Shown here in pieces: positions 35,386-44,270 of a stretch of DNA of 64,000 nt. This DNA comes from VXPQ01 sp965223485 (GTDB taxonomy: Bacteria > Bacteroidota > Rhodothermia > Rhodothermales > VXPQ01): the NCBI GenBank assembly GCA_965223485.1, contig OZ244993.1, forward strand, positions 1,116,001-1,180,000. The letters run 5' to 3'. Made by a program: the position numbers and the translations under genes. Under the pieces are notes generated by a model. That model ran no database searches. It was not told the origin of the DNA and worked only from the letters and a program-made list of their open reading frames with translations. Each line of letters starts with the position of its first letter. The first letter of the stretch is position 1.

Positions 35386-35907
35386 CGCATTGTCGGGTAA
35401 GGGGAAAAAGTCAGTCGGCGTCGGGGCCCTGCCGGGTATATCGTTGGCGCCGGGCTCCGTAGAAACTCGTTTGCGCCGGGAAGTTTCCCTGTGCGTCTTC
35501 CTTGCGCGGGCCTCGACTCAATATGCGCACGGCGGCGTTTCCCATCAAGGCGATTTTTCAGGGCCGCCCTTGTCATTGCCTGCTTCCGTTGCCTGTTCCC
35601 CGGCACGCCCGCTTAGTCGTTCTCGACCGCTGTTTTTCAAGAAAATCATGTTTCAGAAAGCCTCGATGTGGAAAAATATCGACACGGCTTCATGGTGACA
35701 ATGCGCGGCGGATTCCATAACTTGCACCTCAGATTCCGATATCCTCATGTCGGCTTGCAGATTGGGCCCGTGCCGCGTCGCGGGGCGATGTGCGGGTGAA
35801 TATTTCGGGTCTGTAAACGAGAATGTCTTGCGGATTTTCGTTGCCCGGATTCCGCACACCACCCGGCACACAAGCTCCAACCTTCAACCCTGGTCCATCA
35901 TTTCCCG
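35386..35907. other. Gene-free stretch between the 86-aa gene and thyA
   Basis: No convincing gene, RNA or repeat is seen. Short frames on the plus strand lack start signals and known motifs. It should hold promoters for the small minus-strand gene and for thyA. Confidence 0.5.
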
Positions 35908-36702
35908 ATGCGCCAGTACCTCGATTATCTCCAGCACATTCTGGATCACGGCGTTCGAAAGGACGATCGTACGGGCACGGGCACGATCAGTACCTTCGGA
36001 TACCAGATGCGCTTCGATCTGGCGCAGGGATTTCCCCTGCTGACCACCAAGAAGCTGCACCTGCGCAGCATTTTCCATGAGTTATTCTGGTTTCTGAACG
36101 GGGATACGAACGTCCGGTACCTGAACGAGCATGGCGTTACGATCTGGGACGAATGGGCCGACGAGGACGGCGACCTCGGCCCGGTTTACGGGAAGCAGTG
36201 GCGCCGCTGGGAAGGGGACAACGGAAGCATCCATGACCAGATCGACGCGGTGCTGCGAAGCCTGCGGGAAAATCCCGATTCCCGCCGTCACCTTGTCAGC
36301 GCCTGGAAGGTGGACGAACTGGAACACATGGCTCTGCCGCCCTGTCACGCGCTCTTCCAGTTCTATGTGGCCCAGGGGCGATTATCCTGCCAGCTCTACC
36401 AGCGGAGCGTGGACAGTTTTCTGGGCCTGCCTTTCAATATCGCGTCCTATGCGATCCTGACGCACATGTTCGCCGAGCAGTGCGACCTGAAGCCGGGGGA
36501 ATTCGTATGGACCGGCGGAGATTGCCACATTTATCTGAACCACCTGGATCAGGTCCGGGAGCAACTCCAGCGCGAACCGGGGGCCCTGCCGCGTCTCGTC
36601 ATCCACCGGAAGCCGCCCTCCATCTACGAATACGCGTACGAGGATTTCGAGATCGTGGATTACTATCCCCATGCGCACATCCGGGCGCCGATTGCAGTGT
36701 GA
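35908..36702 (+). CDS. thyA: Thymidylate synthase ThyA
   Basis: The 264-residue enzyme makes dTMP from dUMP using methylene-tetrahydrofolate. It has the same length as the Escherichia coli enzyme, with the catalytic cysteine in LPPCHALFQFY at C146, the phosphate-binding arginine region (DDRTGTGT, 19-26), QLYQRSVD and the conserved HIYLNHLDQ segment. All key parts are present. The companion dihydrofolate reductase gene is not adjacent but lies about 9 kb away at 45182, unlike the usual thyA-folA pair. Confidence 0.96.
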   Translation: MRQYLDYLQHILDHGVRKDDRTGTGTISTFGYQMRFDLAQGFPLLTTKKLHLRSIFHELFWFLNGDTNVRYLNEHGVTIWDEWADEDGDLGPVYGKQWRRWEGDNGSIHDQIDAVLRSLRENPDSRRHLVSAWKVDELEHMALPPCHALFQFYVAQGRLSCQLYQRSVDSFLGLPFNIASYAILTHMFAEQCDLKPGEFVWTGGDCHIYLNHLDQVREQLQREPGALPRLVIHRKPPSIYEYAYEDFEIVDYYPHAHIRAPIAV

Positions 36703-36804
36703 GGGGGGCAAGGAATCCGATTTGACGGTTCGTTAGTTAGTACGCGGTTACAGGATGACGACAGCGAAGACTCTATTCGGAATAATGTTGACGGAGAACG
36801 GCAT

Positions 36805-37032
36805 ATGACGGCTGTGCAGGAAAAGCGGCGCCGACAGTTCGTTTTCTCGACCTGCGATGCCGAACAGATCCTTGGTCTTGATGCTTCTGGCAGCGCCGGG
36901 AAAGGTCAATCTAAAATAGCTCCTGAACATATGGGTTCGATTGGCCCGGTACCTGTGCGAGGGTTGGTCGAGGAAATACTCGAACGGGGCAAGGATGCTT
37001 TCGAAATGAGACGCTCCAGGTACGGGTTTTGA
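36805..37032 (+). CDS. Small protein upstream of the AlbA_2 ATPase
   Basis: A 75-codon frame with GGAG eight bases before its ATG ends 2 bases before the start of the AlbA_2 gene, so the two are very probably cotranscribed. It is basic at the start (MTAVQEKRRRQFVFS) and has a helical end (VRGLVEEILERGKDAFEM). No family recognised. Position suggests a regulator, antitoxin or accessory factor of the downstream ATPase; this is inference. Confidence 0.5.
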   Translation: MTAVQEKRRRQFVFSTCDAEQILGLDASGSAGKGQSKIAPEHMGSIGPVPVRGLVEEILERGKDAFEMRRSRYGF

Positions 37033-37034
37033 GC

Positions 37035-38246
37035 ATGATTACGAAAACGGGGCTTCTGGAAATCATTTCGAACGGCGAAAATTCCGGTGTCGAATTCAAG
37101 CGTGACATCCTGCAAAACCACCAACTTGCCAAAGAACTTGTTGCATTCTCGAACCTCGAGGGTGGTATGGTGCTGCTGGGCGTGGATGACGACGGGACAA
37201 TCGCCGGACTGACGCGGGACAATTTAGAGGACTGGGTGATGACGGCATGCCGGGACAAGATCCGGCCCGGCGTCATTCCGGCTTTCCAGACGATCAGGGA
37301 TGTGGAACCCGGCAAGGATGTGGCGGTCGTTCGAGTGCCACGCGGCGGCGATGTGCATAGCCAATGGCACGAAAACAGAAACACCTATTATATTCGAGTG
37401 GGTTCGCAAAGCCGGGAGCCGACGCCGCAGGAACTGGGCCGATTGTTCCAGCAACGCGGTATGTTTCGTGCCGATCTGCGACCTGTTTCCGGCACATCGA
37501 TCGATGATCTGGATCGTCGTCGTCTCAAGGATTATTTTGGGCGGGTTCGTCAGCAAGACGTACCGATAGATGACGATATAGGGGGATGGCAAAACCTTCT
37601 GGTCAACACGGAGATCATGGCCGAAGAGAGAGTGACCCTTTCGGGGATGCTGCTCTTTGGAAACACGCCAAATCGATTTTTGCCACAGGCAGGTATTGAC
37701 GCGGCGGCTTTCCCAGGAACGGAAAAGGACTATGCGGCCAAAGAGCGACTGACGTTGCGTGGTCCAATGACTCCACTCATGGGCACGGACGGCGAGATTC
37801 TCGAAGCGGGGCTTGTCGAACGGGCATGGGAATTCGTCAGGCGCAATATCTCTGTGACCGCCAGCCTTGAGGATGGCGTGCGCCGCGTAGAGCGGTTGAC
37901 CTATCCGGTCGAGGCGGTTCGCGAGACAGTGGTCAATGCCCTGATTCACAGGGATTATCTTCTGGCAAATACCGACATTGAGTTGGCGATATATCAAGAT
38001 CGGATGGAAGTTATCTCACCGGGCAAGCTCCCGAACGGCATAACGCCGGAGCGTATGCGTGCGGGGACGAGAGCTACACGAAATCAACTCCTGAAAGATG
38101 TGATGAGGGACTACGGCTACCTGGAGCATATGGGGATGGGGGTGCCTCGGAAGATTGTTCGCGGCATGAACGAACACAATCAGACCGATCCAGATCTGAT
38201 CGAAGAGGGCGAACGATTCATTGTACGATTGTTTTCCGGGGGGTAA
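37035..38246 (+). CDS. AlbA_2/Schlafen-type ATP-binding protein
   Basis: The 403-residue protein has an N-terminal AlbA_2 (divergent AAA/Schlafen core) domain: SGVEFKRDI, LVAFSNLEGGMVLLGVDDDG, then VPRGGDVHSQW and NTYYIRVGSQSREPTPQEL. Its C-terminal part is an HATPase_c_4-like module with YPVEAVRETVVNALIHRDY and MEVISPGKLPNGIT. Such proteins are annotated as transcriptional regulators or putative helicases and are frequent in defence islands; their reaction is unknown. The ATG at 37035 lies 2 bases after the small upstream ORF. The next gene on the right is convergent. Confidence 0.8.
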   Translation: MITKTGLLEIISNGENSGVEFKRDILQNHQLAKELVAFSNLEGGMVLLGVDDDGTIAGLTRDNLEDWVMTACRDKIRPGVIPAFQTIRDVEPGKDVAVVRVPRGGDVHSQWHENRNTYYIRVGSQSREPTPQELGRLFQQRGMFRADLRPVSGTSIDDLDRRRLKDYFGRVRQQDVPIDDDIGGWQNLLVNTEIMAEERVTLSGMLLFGNTPNRFLPQAGIDAAAFPGTEKDYAAKERLTLRGPMTPLMGTDGEILEAGLVERAWEFVRRNISVTASLEDGVRRVERLTYPVEAVRETVVNALIHRDYLLANTDIELAIYQDRMEVISPGKLPNGITPERMRAGTRATRNQLLKDVMRDYGYLEHMGMGVPRKIVRGMNEHNQTDPDLIEEGERFIVRLFSGG

Positions 38247-38360
38247 TCGCGACTCTATTTCTGAGCGGACATTCTGCCAGTTATTCTCATAGTAATCGAG
38301 AAGTTGGCTTTGAACTGCCTCATTGTCCTCACCACATTCCGTGATATAGTCGAATGGCAT
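38247..38360 (-). pseudogene. Possible truncated 5' end of a lost gene
   Basis: On the minus strand an ATG at 38360 opens MPFDYITECGEDNEAVQSQL and continues through about 38 codons of protein-like sequence up to the end of the AlbA_2 gene. Beyond that point the frame is only the antisense of that gene. It looks like the first part of a gene cut off at the junction. No family recognised; the call rests on composition only. Confidence 0.3.
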
Positions 38361-38475
38361 TGTGTAATGTGGCAACCATCCGGCTTTTCCAGGAACCTCG
38401 CTACTAAAATTTCCATTTTTCGAACCCCGACACCACCTCCAATACCACGGGAGCAGCGGTTTTCATGAGGTGCTT

Positions 38476-38622
38476 CTACCCGAGTAGTAGAGGCTCAAGG
38501 AGTTGGCCCACTGCTGTAAGGATCCCCTGAGTAACTAACCACTTCTTGAACCCGTCCGCGAACGCATCCGAGTCAAGAAACGCTCGAACTTCCTCGGGGC
38601 TTTCAAATTTTTTGTCGTCCAT
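38476..38622 (-). CDS. Small helical protein, 48 aa, coupled to the type IIG-like gene
   Basis: The frame encodes MDDKKFESPEEVRAFLDSDA and a helical C-terminus ending in VGQLLEPLLLG. The ATG at 38622 lies 6 bases after the upstream stop; an alternative GTG at 38631 would overlap that stop as GTGA. Either start implies translational coupling to the restriction-methylation gene. Unknown family; it could be a helper or control protein. It is too short for a firm call. Confidence 0.45.
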   Translation of the reverse strand: MDDKKFESPEEVRAFLDSDAFADGFKKWLVTQGILTAVGQLLEPLLLG

Positions 38623-38627
38623 CTTAA

Positions 38628-41600
38628 TCACGTCCTGCTTTTTTCCGCCACCGCCAACACCGCCCCAATCCTCCTCGCCATCTCCGCAAAATACTGAACT
38701 TCCTCCAGCGACAACACCCGCCCCAGCACATCCCGTTCCCGGTAGGACAGCCATTTCTTGAGCACCTGATAGCCGCCCAGTTTGTAGTTCCACACGGCAG
38801 CAGGGACATTGCGCCAGTAGGCGTGGTTGTTCAGGTAGATGTCGAATGTGGTTTCGCCGAGGGTAGGTAAGGCATCTCCCAAAGCGGTCCGTTCCTCCGG
38901 CGTATAAGGCCGCTCGACAACTTGACCCCGTCCGGGCATCACGGCGCTACCCTGTCCAAAATGTCCCCAACTCGCTGTCAGGGCGAAGTCGTCTCCAGTC
39001 ATGTTGTGTCCGTCTATGGTGGCGGGCACGGCAAGAGCAGCGATCTCCGGGCGTAGTTTGCCTTGGGTAATCCCTGGCACCGGCGTTTCGGTATCAAGCA
39101 ACCGGGCCAGTTCGCAGCCTCGCGCTGCCGATACAGCGAGTACCTCCGCCGCGTCAGTGGTATCGCCATCGGGCCAGCCCGGTAACGGGATGCGCGGCCA
39201 TTCCATTGCGAGCGCCCCGGCGTTAACCTGACGGTAAGCCGGATCGTGAAGGGTGGCCAAGACATGGTAGAAAAGGTCCTCCGCACTTGCGCCTATATAT
39301 TCGAGATAGCGTTTTGCAGCACTGGACAGATTGGGGTGGCGCTGTTTTCCATCGCCGCCGATTCCGAGACCGTCTTCGCGGAGGTAGGCGGAAAACATGT
39401 TGGCGCCACGCTCAATCAGATGCAGGGAGGATAAGTGTTTTGCAAAACAGGCTTGCGGTTCTTCTGCGTTCTTGCGCAAGTGCTTAGCGGCAGATAGCCA
39501 TAAGTTATCATCGAATACATGTGACAGGTAATCGGCACGTTTGTCATTGAGAAGTTTTGTCTCTGCTTCCCAGTATAGCCAGCGGATATCGAAGGGGCGG
39601 TAAGTGTAGCGAATAAAACCCTTCTCGGTAGGACCGCCACGGCGAAGCAATGTCTCGCGTGTTGCTATCGCATCAAAATAATCTACAGGCTTCATAATCA
39701 ACGGATAGCGCCGGGCAATCTCCTCATGGCTTAAGGCGGGATTGAAGTAATCCTTTAGCCGATGTTCGAGTCGATCACGATCAATATCGACAAGAAATGG
39801 ATCCCTATTTGTATTAGCCCCCGAGAAAAAAGTAAAAAACAGATCGGTTAGCGCGGGCCAGTCAAACCAATCTTCACTCACCTCTATCCGCGCAAACGGT
39901 AAACCAAGCGGCAGAATCGGCTCAACGTTTTCGTAGAGGTTTTCCGGTTCCTCCTCTGCTGTTGCTGTCAGTTCTTCGCGCTTGGCCTGTCCCCAAAGAT
40001 GGCGAAACCCGACCGTTTTCACGGCCCTGTGGTCATCCTTTCGCACCAGCGTTGCAATGGCAGTGCCCACCTGAATCCCAGCCCGATTACTTTCCGTCGA
40101 AAAGATGCTCGGGTCCGGCGATCCATCCGGCGCGACCTTACCGGTCTCGTACTTGTCGCCGTTCAAACAGTCGATCCGTATCGTATCAAACGTCTCCAAA
40201 TAGTGCTCCCGCATACCGGCAAATGCTAATTTGCCAAGCCAGGAATAGTTGGAAATGAAGCAAACCACGCCTTGCCCCGTTTTCGCAATGCGCCGTTCGG
40301 CCATGCGGAAAAAGCGGACATAGAGTTCGTTCAGACCTTTCTTTTCGAGCAACTTCACACGTTTTGTAATATGGTACGCCAGAGTTAGTTCTCGTTCTTC
40401 TTCACTCACGCCTACATCGGGATACCGTTTATAAGGTGGATTACCCAAAACCACCAAGATCGGTGTATTCTGCTTCACCTGTTCAGCACGGTCACGTTCC
40501 TCTTCCAGTTCGGGAAACGGCAGCGGTTTGGTCGTATGCGGTTCCCAGCCAGTTAGCGCATTAGTAAGGAAGATACCGGCGCGTTCCGTTCCGTCATCGG
40601 CAAGCGGCGCATCCAGTTTCCGCATGGTCAGGCCCACTTGCAGATGCGCCACGACAAAAGGCGCCGGCATGATCTCGAAACCGAACACCCGTTCCGTTGC
40701 GGCCTGTTTCACCCGTGCGCCGACAAGAGCGCCCAAGCCGCTTTCTTCAAGGTTTACGGCAATGCGGTGCAGTACTTCCGCCAGATAGGCTCCGGTGCCA
40801 CAGCACGGATCGAGTACGTAGACATTCTCCCCGGCCAGCCCGTCGGCAATGCCAAGATCGTCTTTGAGGGCCTTGTCCACGCGAGCGACCATATAACGCA
40901 CCACTTCGGTGGGCGTGTACCAGACGCCCAACTGCTTGCGCAAGTCCGGATCGAAGGCTGCGAGGAACGGCTCGTAGAAGTAGGGCACGGCTTCGCCTTC
41001 GTTGAAACGGGAAAAGAAGGCATCGCAATCCACCCGGTCGAGCGCAGCAGACATCCAGTCAAGCACTTCTTCGATATCCAGCGATTGCAAACGGGTTCGA
41101 CCGGACAACTGCCGAAACAAGGCTTCCAGTACGGGCACGCGCAAATACTTCCAAACCGCTTCGTGCCAATTGAATATCCCCATAGGCCGTTCCCTCTGCC
41201 GCGCCCACAGCACCCAGGCGGAGAAAATGCCGTAAAACAGTGTTTGCACCAGCGTCGAATGAAAGAAGCGAGCGCCTTTTTCGCCTTCGAAGCGGATGCC
41301 CAGCGCTTCTTCCAATGCCGAACGCACTGCGTTGAGCGACTCCGCATCGCCGGTTGCTTCGACTCGCGCAAGTCCGTCACGTGCATAGGATGCAAGCAGC
41401 CAGGCCAAGTCCTTCGGTTCGGCTATTACGGCGCGATGAAAAAGCGCACGCGACAGATACTCGCCCAACCCCGCACCGATTTCGCGGGCGAAGGCGCGGG
41501 GCTTCTCCAGTTTACGATGAAAATCGTCCGCGCTGTCGGCCAGACAGAACGACTCGAGCGTGGTTTCTCCGCCGTCAGGATCCGGACCGACGAGCGAAAA

Positions 41601-41987
41601 TTCGCGCAGGTTTGTCACCAGCACGAGACGATAGCGATCCCAGTAGCGTGTTACCTGATCGCGAACGGCCCCGGTTTGCGTGTCCTCGTCCGGGGACTTC
41701 ACCTCCACCACGCCGCGTTCTGGAATCTGTCCCTTGCGCGGCTGACCCTTCTGCACCTGCTTCGCCGTGTAGAGACCGAAGTCGGGATGCCCGGACCCCT
41801 GGTCGGCCAACTCGCTCACGCAGAACACCTTCGGCTTAAGCGTAGCGCCGACGGCGTTCAGCAACGCTGCGAGCGCCGGGTAGCTGGATCGTTCTCCGGT
41901 AGCTCCGCCCGATGCGTGCATCCGCCCAAGTTCCTTAAAGTAGGCCTCGACCGCTGATGTCAGTTTTTTGTTTGTTCCGGCCATCAA
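38628..41987 (-). CDS. Type IIG-like fused restriction-methylation enzyme
   Basis: This 1119-residue protein joins a nuclease and an N6-adenine methylase. Near the N-terminus are HPDFGLY (P68-D69) and VVEVKSPDED (E95-V-K97), a PD-(D/E)XK site. The central part has SAM-binding motif I VLDPCCGTGAYL (about 390-400) and catalytic NPPYKRYPD (about 513), in gamma-class order. The remaining ~600 residues would recognise the DNA target. No helicase motifs are seen, so it is not a type ISP translocating enzyme and fits a single-chain type IIG-like system that needs no partner. An alternative start one codon in (41984) is possible. The target sequence is unknown. Confidence 0.85.
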   Translation of the reverse strand: MMAGTNKKLTSAVEAYFKELGRMHASGGATGERSSYPALAALLNAVGATLKPKVFCVSELADQGSGHPDFGLYTAKQVQKGQPRKGQIPERGVVEVKSPDEDTQTGAVRDQVTRYWDRYRLVLVTNLREFSLVGPDPDGGETTLESFCLADSADDFHRKLEKPRAFAREIGAGLGEYLSRALFHRAVIAEPKDLAWLLASYARDGLARVEATGDAESLNAVRSALEEALGIRFEGEKGARFFHSTLVQTLFYGIFSAWVLWARQRERPMGIFNWHEAVWKYLRVPVLEALFRQLSGRTRLQSLDIEEVLDWMSAALDRVDCDAFFSRFNEGEAVPYFYEPFLAAFDPDLRKQLGVWYTPTEVVRYMVARVDKALKDDLGIADGLAGENVYVLDPCCGTGAYLAEVLHRIAVNLEESGLGALVGARVKQAATERVFGFEIMPAPFVVAHLQVGLTMRKLDAPLADDGTERAGIFLTNALTGWEPHTTKPLPFPELEEERDRAEQVKQNTPILVVLGNPPYKRYPDVGVSEEERELTLAYHITKRVKLLEKKGLNELYVRFFRMAERRIAKTGQGVVCFISNYSWLGKLAFAGMREHYLETFDTIRIDCLNGDKYETGKVAPDGSPDPSIFSTESNRAGIQVGTAIATLVRKDDHRAVKTVGFRHLWGQAKREELTATAEEEPENLYENVEPILPLGLPFARIEVSEDWFDWPALTDLFFTFFSGANTNRDPFLVDIDRDRLEHRLKDYFNPALSHEEIARRYPLIMKPVDYFDAIATRETLLRRGGPTEKGFIRYTYRPFDIRWLYWEAETKLLNDKRADYLSHVFDDNLWLSAAKHLRKNAEEPQACFAKHLSSLHLIERGANMFSAYLREDGLGIGGDGKQRHPNLSSAAKRYLEYIGASAEDLFYHVLATLHDPAYRQVNAGALAMEWPRIPLPGWPDGDTTDAAEVLAVSAARGCELARLLDTETPVPGITQGKLRPEIAALAVPATIDGHNMTGDDFALTASWGHFGQGSAVMPGRGQVVERPYTPEERTALGDALPTLGETTFDIYLNNHAYWRNVPAAVWNYKLGGYQVLKKWLSYRERDVLGRVLSLEEVQYFAEMARRIGAVLAVAEKSRT

Positions 41988-42313
41988 CTCCTAATGTCAC
42001 CCAGCGACTGTGATACCTACGTGGCGTAAGGTACGAGTATAAACCATGTCGCTACACTGCCGATACGAGTCGTGTTCCCCTTGTGTGTGGCGTGGTCGCT
42101 TGAGGGATTCCATCTTCGATTTGCATTGCCTGTGGTCTTGTTTACCGTAAAAATCGTAGATTCCCAAGCGGAAACTTCCCCCGAGGAGCAAGACTAATAG
42201 ACAAATACGATCTCGTTGTTGCCGACAAGAAGACGAAAATTTGAAAAATAGGTGATCGAGATTGCGATTAAACACCGATTGCTCCTGCACACGTGACCTC
42301 TGGAGATATACCC
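41988..42313. other. Intergenic stretch between divergent defence genes
   Basis: It separates the divergently transcribed type IIG-like gene and the AAA ATPase gene. The open frames here lack motifs and have irregular codon use. It presumably contains both promoters; none could be fixed. Confidence 0.45.
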
Positions 42314-43525
42314 ATGAAATTCATCCGTAGCCTCGAAATGCACGGCCTGTTGTCGTTTCCTCCCGACATGCCGCCCTTCGAACTTCATGACCTAAATGTC
42401 CTGATCGGACCGAACGGTTCCGGCAAATCGAACATCATTGAGGCACTGGAACTCGTTCGTGCCACGCCGACGGATCTGGCCGGGGCGATCCGGGATGGCG
42501 GAGGGGCAGCAGAGTGGTTCTGGAAAGGGAAACCCAGGAGCAAGGTGGCGAAAATCGAAATTGAGACCGCGGGATCGTCCGTCGGCGTGGCGAATCTGCC
42601 CGAATGGCCGCTTCGCTATCGCATTGAGTTTGTGCTGGACAACGCACGAATTGAAGTGTTCGACGAGGCGATCGAGGTGACGGAACCTCAACCCGGACAT
42701 GACGATCCTTATTTCTATTATCGTTTCCAGCGGGGACGTCCCGTTATCAACATCAGAGACCAATCTGAAACTGACCACGGGAACAAATCGCCTCGAAGGC
42801 TTCAGCGCCAGGACCTGTTTCTGGATCAGTCCGTTCTGGCGCAGATCAAGGATATAGATCGGTATCCCGAGATTACCCGGCTGGGACGGCAGTTCGGACA
42901 AATTCAGATGCTGCGCGATTGGACCATCGGGCGCTACACGGCGCCGCGCAAAGCGCAACCAGCAGATCTGCCCGAGGATCGACTTCTACCCGATTGCAGC
43001 AACCTTGCCCTGATACTCAACAAGATCGAACACAGTCAGGTGTCGCTTGAGTTCAACAAACTCCTAAAACGTTTTTTTCCCCGCTTCGAACGGATGTCCA
43101 CCAAGGTTTCCGGCGGTGCGATCCAGTTCTATCTGCATGAAGCAGATTTCAGTTCTCCGGTTCCGGCAACACGCCTGTCGGACGGCACGATCCGGTTCGT
43201 GGCGTTGCTTGCCACGCTGCTGATGCCTTCGCCGCCCCCGCTGATCTGTATCGACGAACCGGAATTAGGATTGCATCCCGATGCCGTATCCCTTATCGCC
43301 GATCTGATGATCGAGGCATCCGAACGCACGCAGCTCATTGTAGCAACCCATTCCGACACGCTTGTTTCCGGCTTGACTGCCAAACCGGAGGCCGTCGTCG
43401 CCTGTGAACGGGTGGGTGCGGGAACGACGCTTCGGCGGCTTGATTCCGCCAAACTTGCTGATTGGCTGGAGGATTATGCGCTCGGTGACCTATGGCGGAT
43501 GGGTGAGTTAGGGGCGAATCCATGA
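42314..43525 (+). CDS. OLD/RecF-like AAA (ABC-type) ATPase of a two-gene module
   Basis: The 403-residue protein has Walker A GPNGSGKSN (32-40), an ABC-type signature RLSDGTIRF, Walker B PLICIDEPELGLHP (D314, E315) and the switch histidine in VATHSDTLVSG. This is the ATPase of OLD-family and similar anti-phage complexes, but without the fused TOPRIM nuclease. The nuclease-like domain is encoded separately by the next gene, whose ATG overlaps this stop (ATGA). Start ATG 42314 follows a GGAG site; an upstream GTG is less likely. Relation to PARIS-type AAA/TOPRIM defence pairs is plausible but unproven. Confidence 0.82.
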   Translation: MKFIRSLEMHGLLSFPPDMPPFELHDLNVLIGPNGSGKSNIIEALELVRATPTDLAGAIRDGGGAAEWFWKGKPRSKVAKIEIETAGSSVGVANLPEWPLRYRIEFVLDNARIEVFDEAIEVTEPQPGHDDPYFYYRFQRGRPVINIRDQSETDHGNKSPRRLQRQDLFLDQSVLAQIKDIDRYPEITRLGRQFGQIQMLRDWTIGRYTAPRKAQPADLPEDRLLPDCSNLALILNKIEHSQVSLEFNKLLKRFFPRFERMSTKVSGGAIQFYLHEADFSSPVPATRLSDGTIRFVALLATLLMPSPPPLICIDEPELGLHPDAVSLIADLMIEASERTQLIVATHSDTLVSGLTAKPEAVVACERVGAGTTLRRLDSAKLADWLEDYALGDLWRMGELGANP

Positions 43526-44118
43526 GCAGTATCGCAATCTATATGGAGGGCGGCGGGAGAGGCAAAAACTCCAAGGGCGATTTGCGCAAGGGCATGGAAG
43601 GGTTCTTGGCCGAAATCAAGAATGCCTGGCGAGCGCAAAAATGGCATTGGAGGCTGGTTGCTTGCGGCAGTCGTGACGAGGCATACAAAGGTTTCCAGAA
43701 TGGGAACGCAGATATTGTCGTGCTTCTGGTGGATGCGGAAGATCCGGTATCATTGACGCCAACCGATCATTTAACGACACGGGACGGATGGAATCTCAAC
43801 GGCGTCAATGATGACCATGTCCACCTCATGGTTCAGACCATGGAGGCATGGATTGTAGCCGATCCCAATGCGGTCAGTGCATATTACGGACAGGGTTTTA
43901 AGAGGCATATTCTTCCTCATCATCAGAATCTTGAAGGAGAGAGTAAAAAGAATATTGAGCGGGTTCTGGACGACGCAACTAAAAATACCCAGAAGGGAAA
44001 ATACCATAAAATCAAACACGCCAGACATCTTCTGCAACGCATAGATCCGATCATCGTACGCAAACGTTGTCCTCATTGCGATCGGCTGTTCAAGACACTA
44101 CTTAGCCTGATTCCCTGA
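43522..44118 (+). CDS. DUF4276-like TOPRIM-type partner of the AAA ATPase
   Basis: The 198-residue protein starts SIAIYMEGGGRGKNSKGDLR with a glutamate (E9) in the TOPRIM position and continues with ADIVVLLVDAEDP (D71, E73, D74), the acidic metal site. NDDHVHLMVQTMEAW and the C-terminal HARHLLQRIDP match the DUF4276 layout as I remember it. TOPRIM domains cut or nick nucleic acid with metal ions. A CPHC pair near the C-terminus may bind zinc. The 4-base overlap with the ATPase gene indicates that the two proteins work together, probably in defence. Confidence 0.75.
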   Translation: MSSIAIYMEGGGRGKNSKGDLRKGMEGFLAEIKNAWRAQKWHWRLVACGSRDEAYKGFQNGNADIVVLLVDAEDPVSLTPTDHLTTRDGWNLNGVNDDHVHLMVQTMEAWIVADPNAVSAYYGQGFKRHILPHHQNLEGESKKNIERVLDDATKNTQKGKYHKIKHARHLLQRIDPIIVRKRCPHCDRLFKTLLSLIP

Positions 44119-44270
44119 GTCAACCGAAATCCTGATCTTGCCCGCTAACGTCCCCCGGAACCCCTTCTCCCGTTCTCCCGTTGCCATCCAAAGGCTCTCG
44201 CCGCCGAGGCAAGGAGGGCCCGATACTCCGGCTTTCCCCCACTACCTCTCCCACCGCACGAGGAACTCCC

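Noticed and set aside
41997..42290. A 97-codon minus-strand frame between two defence genes.
   Set aside because: Irregular composition, no motif, no ribosome-binding site; likely non-coding promoter region.
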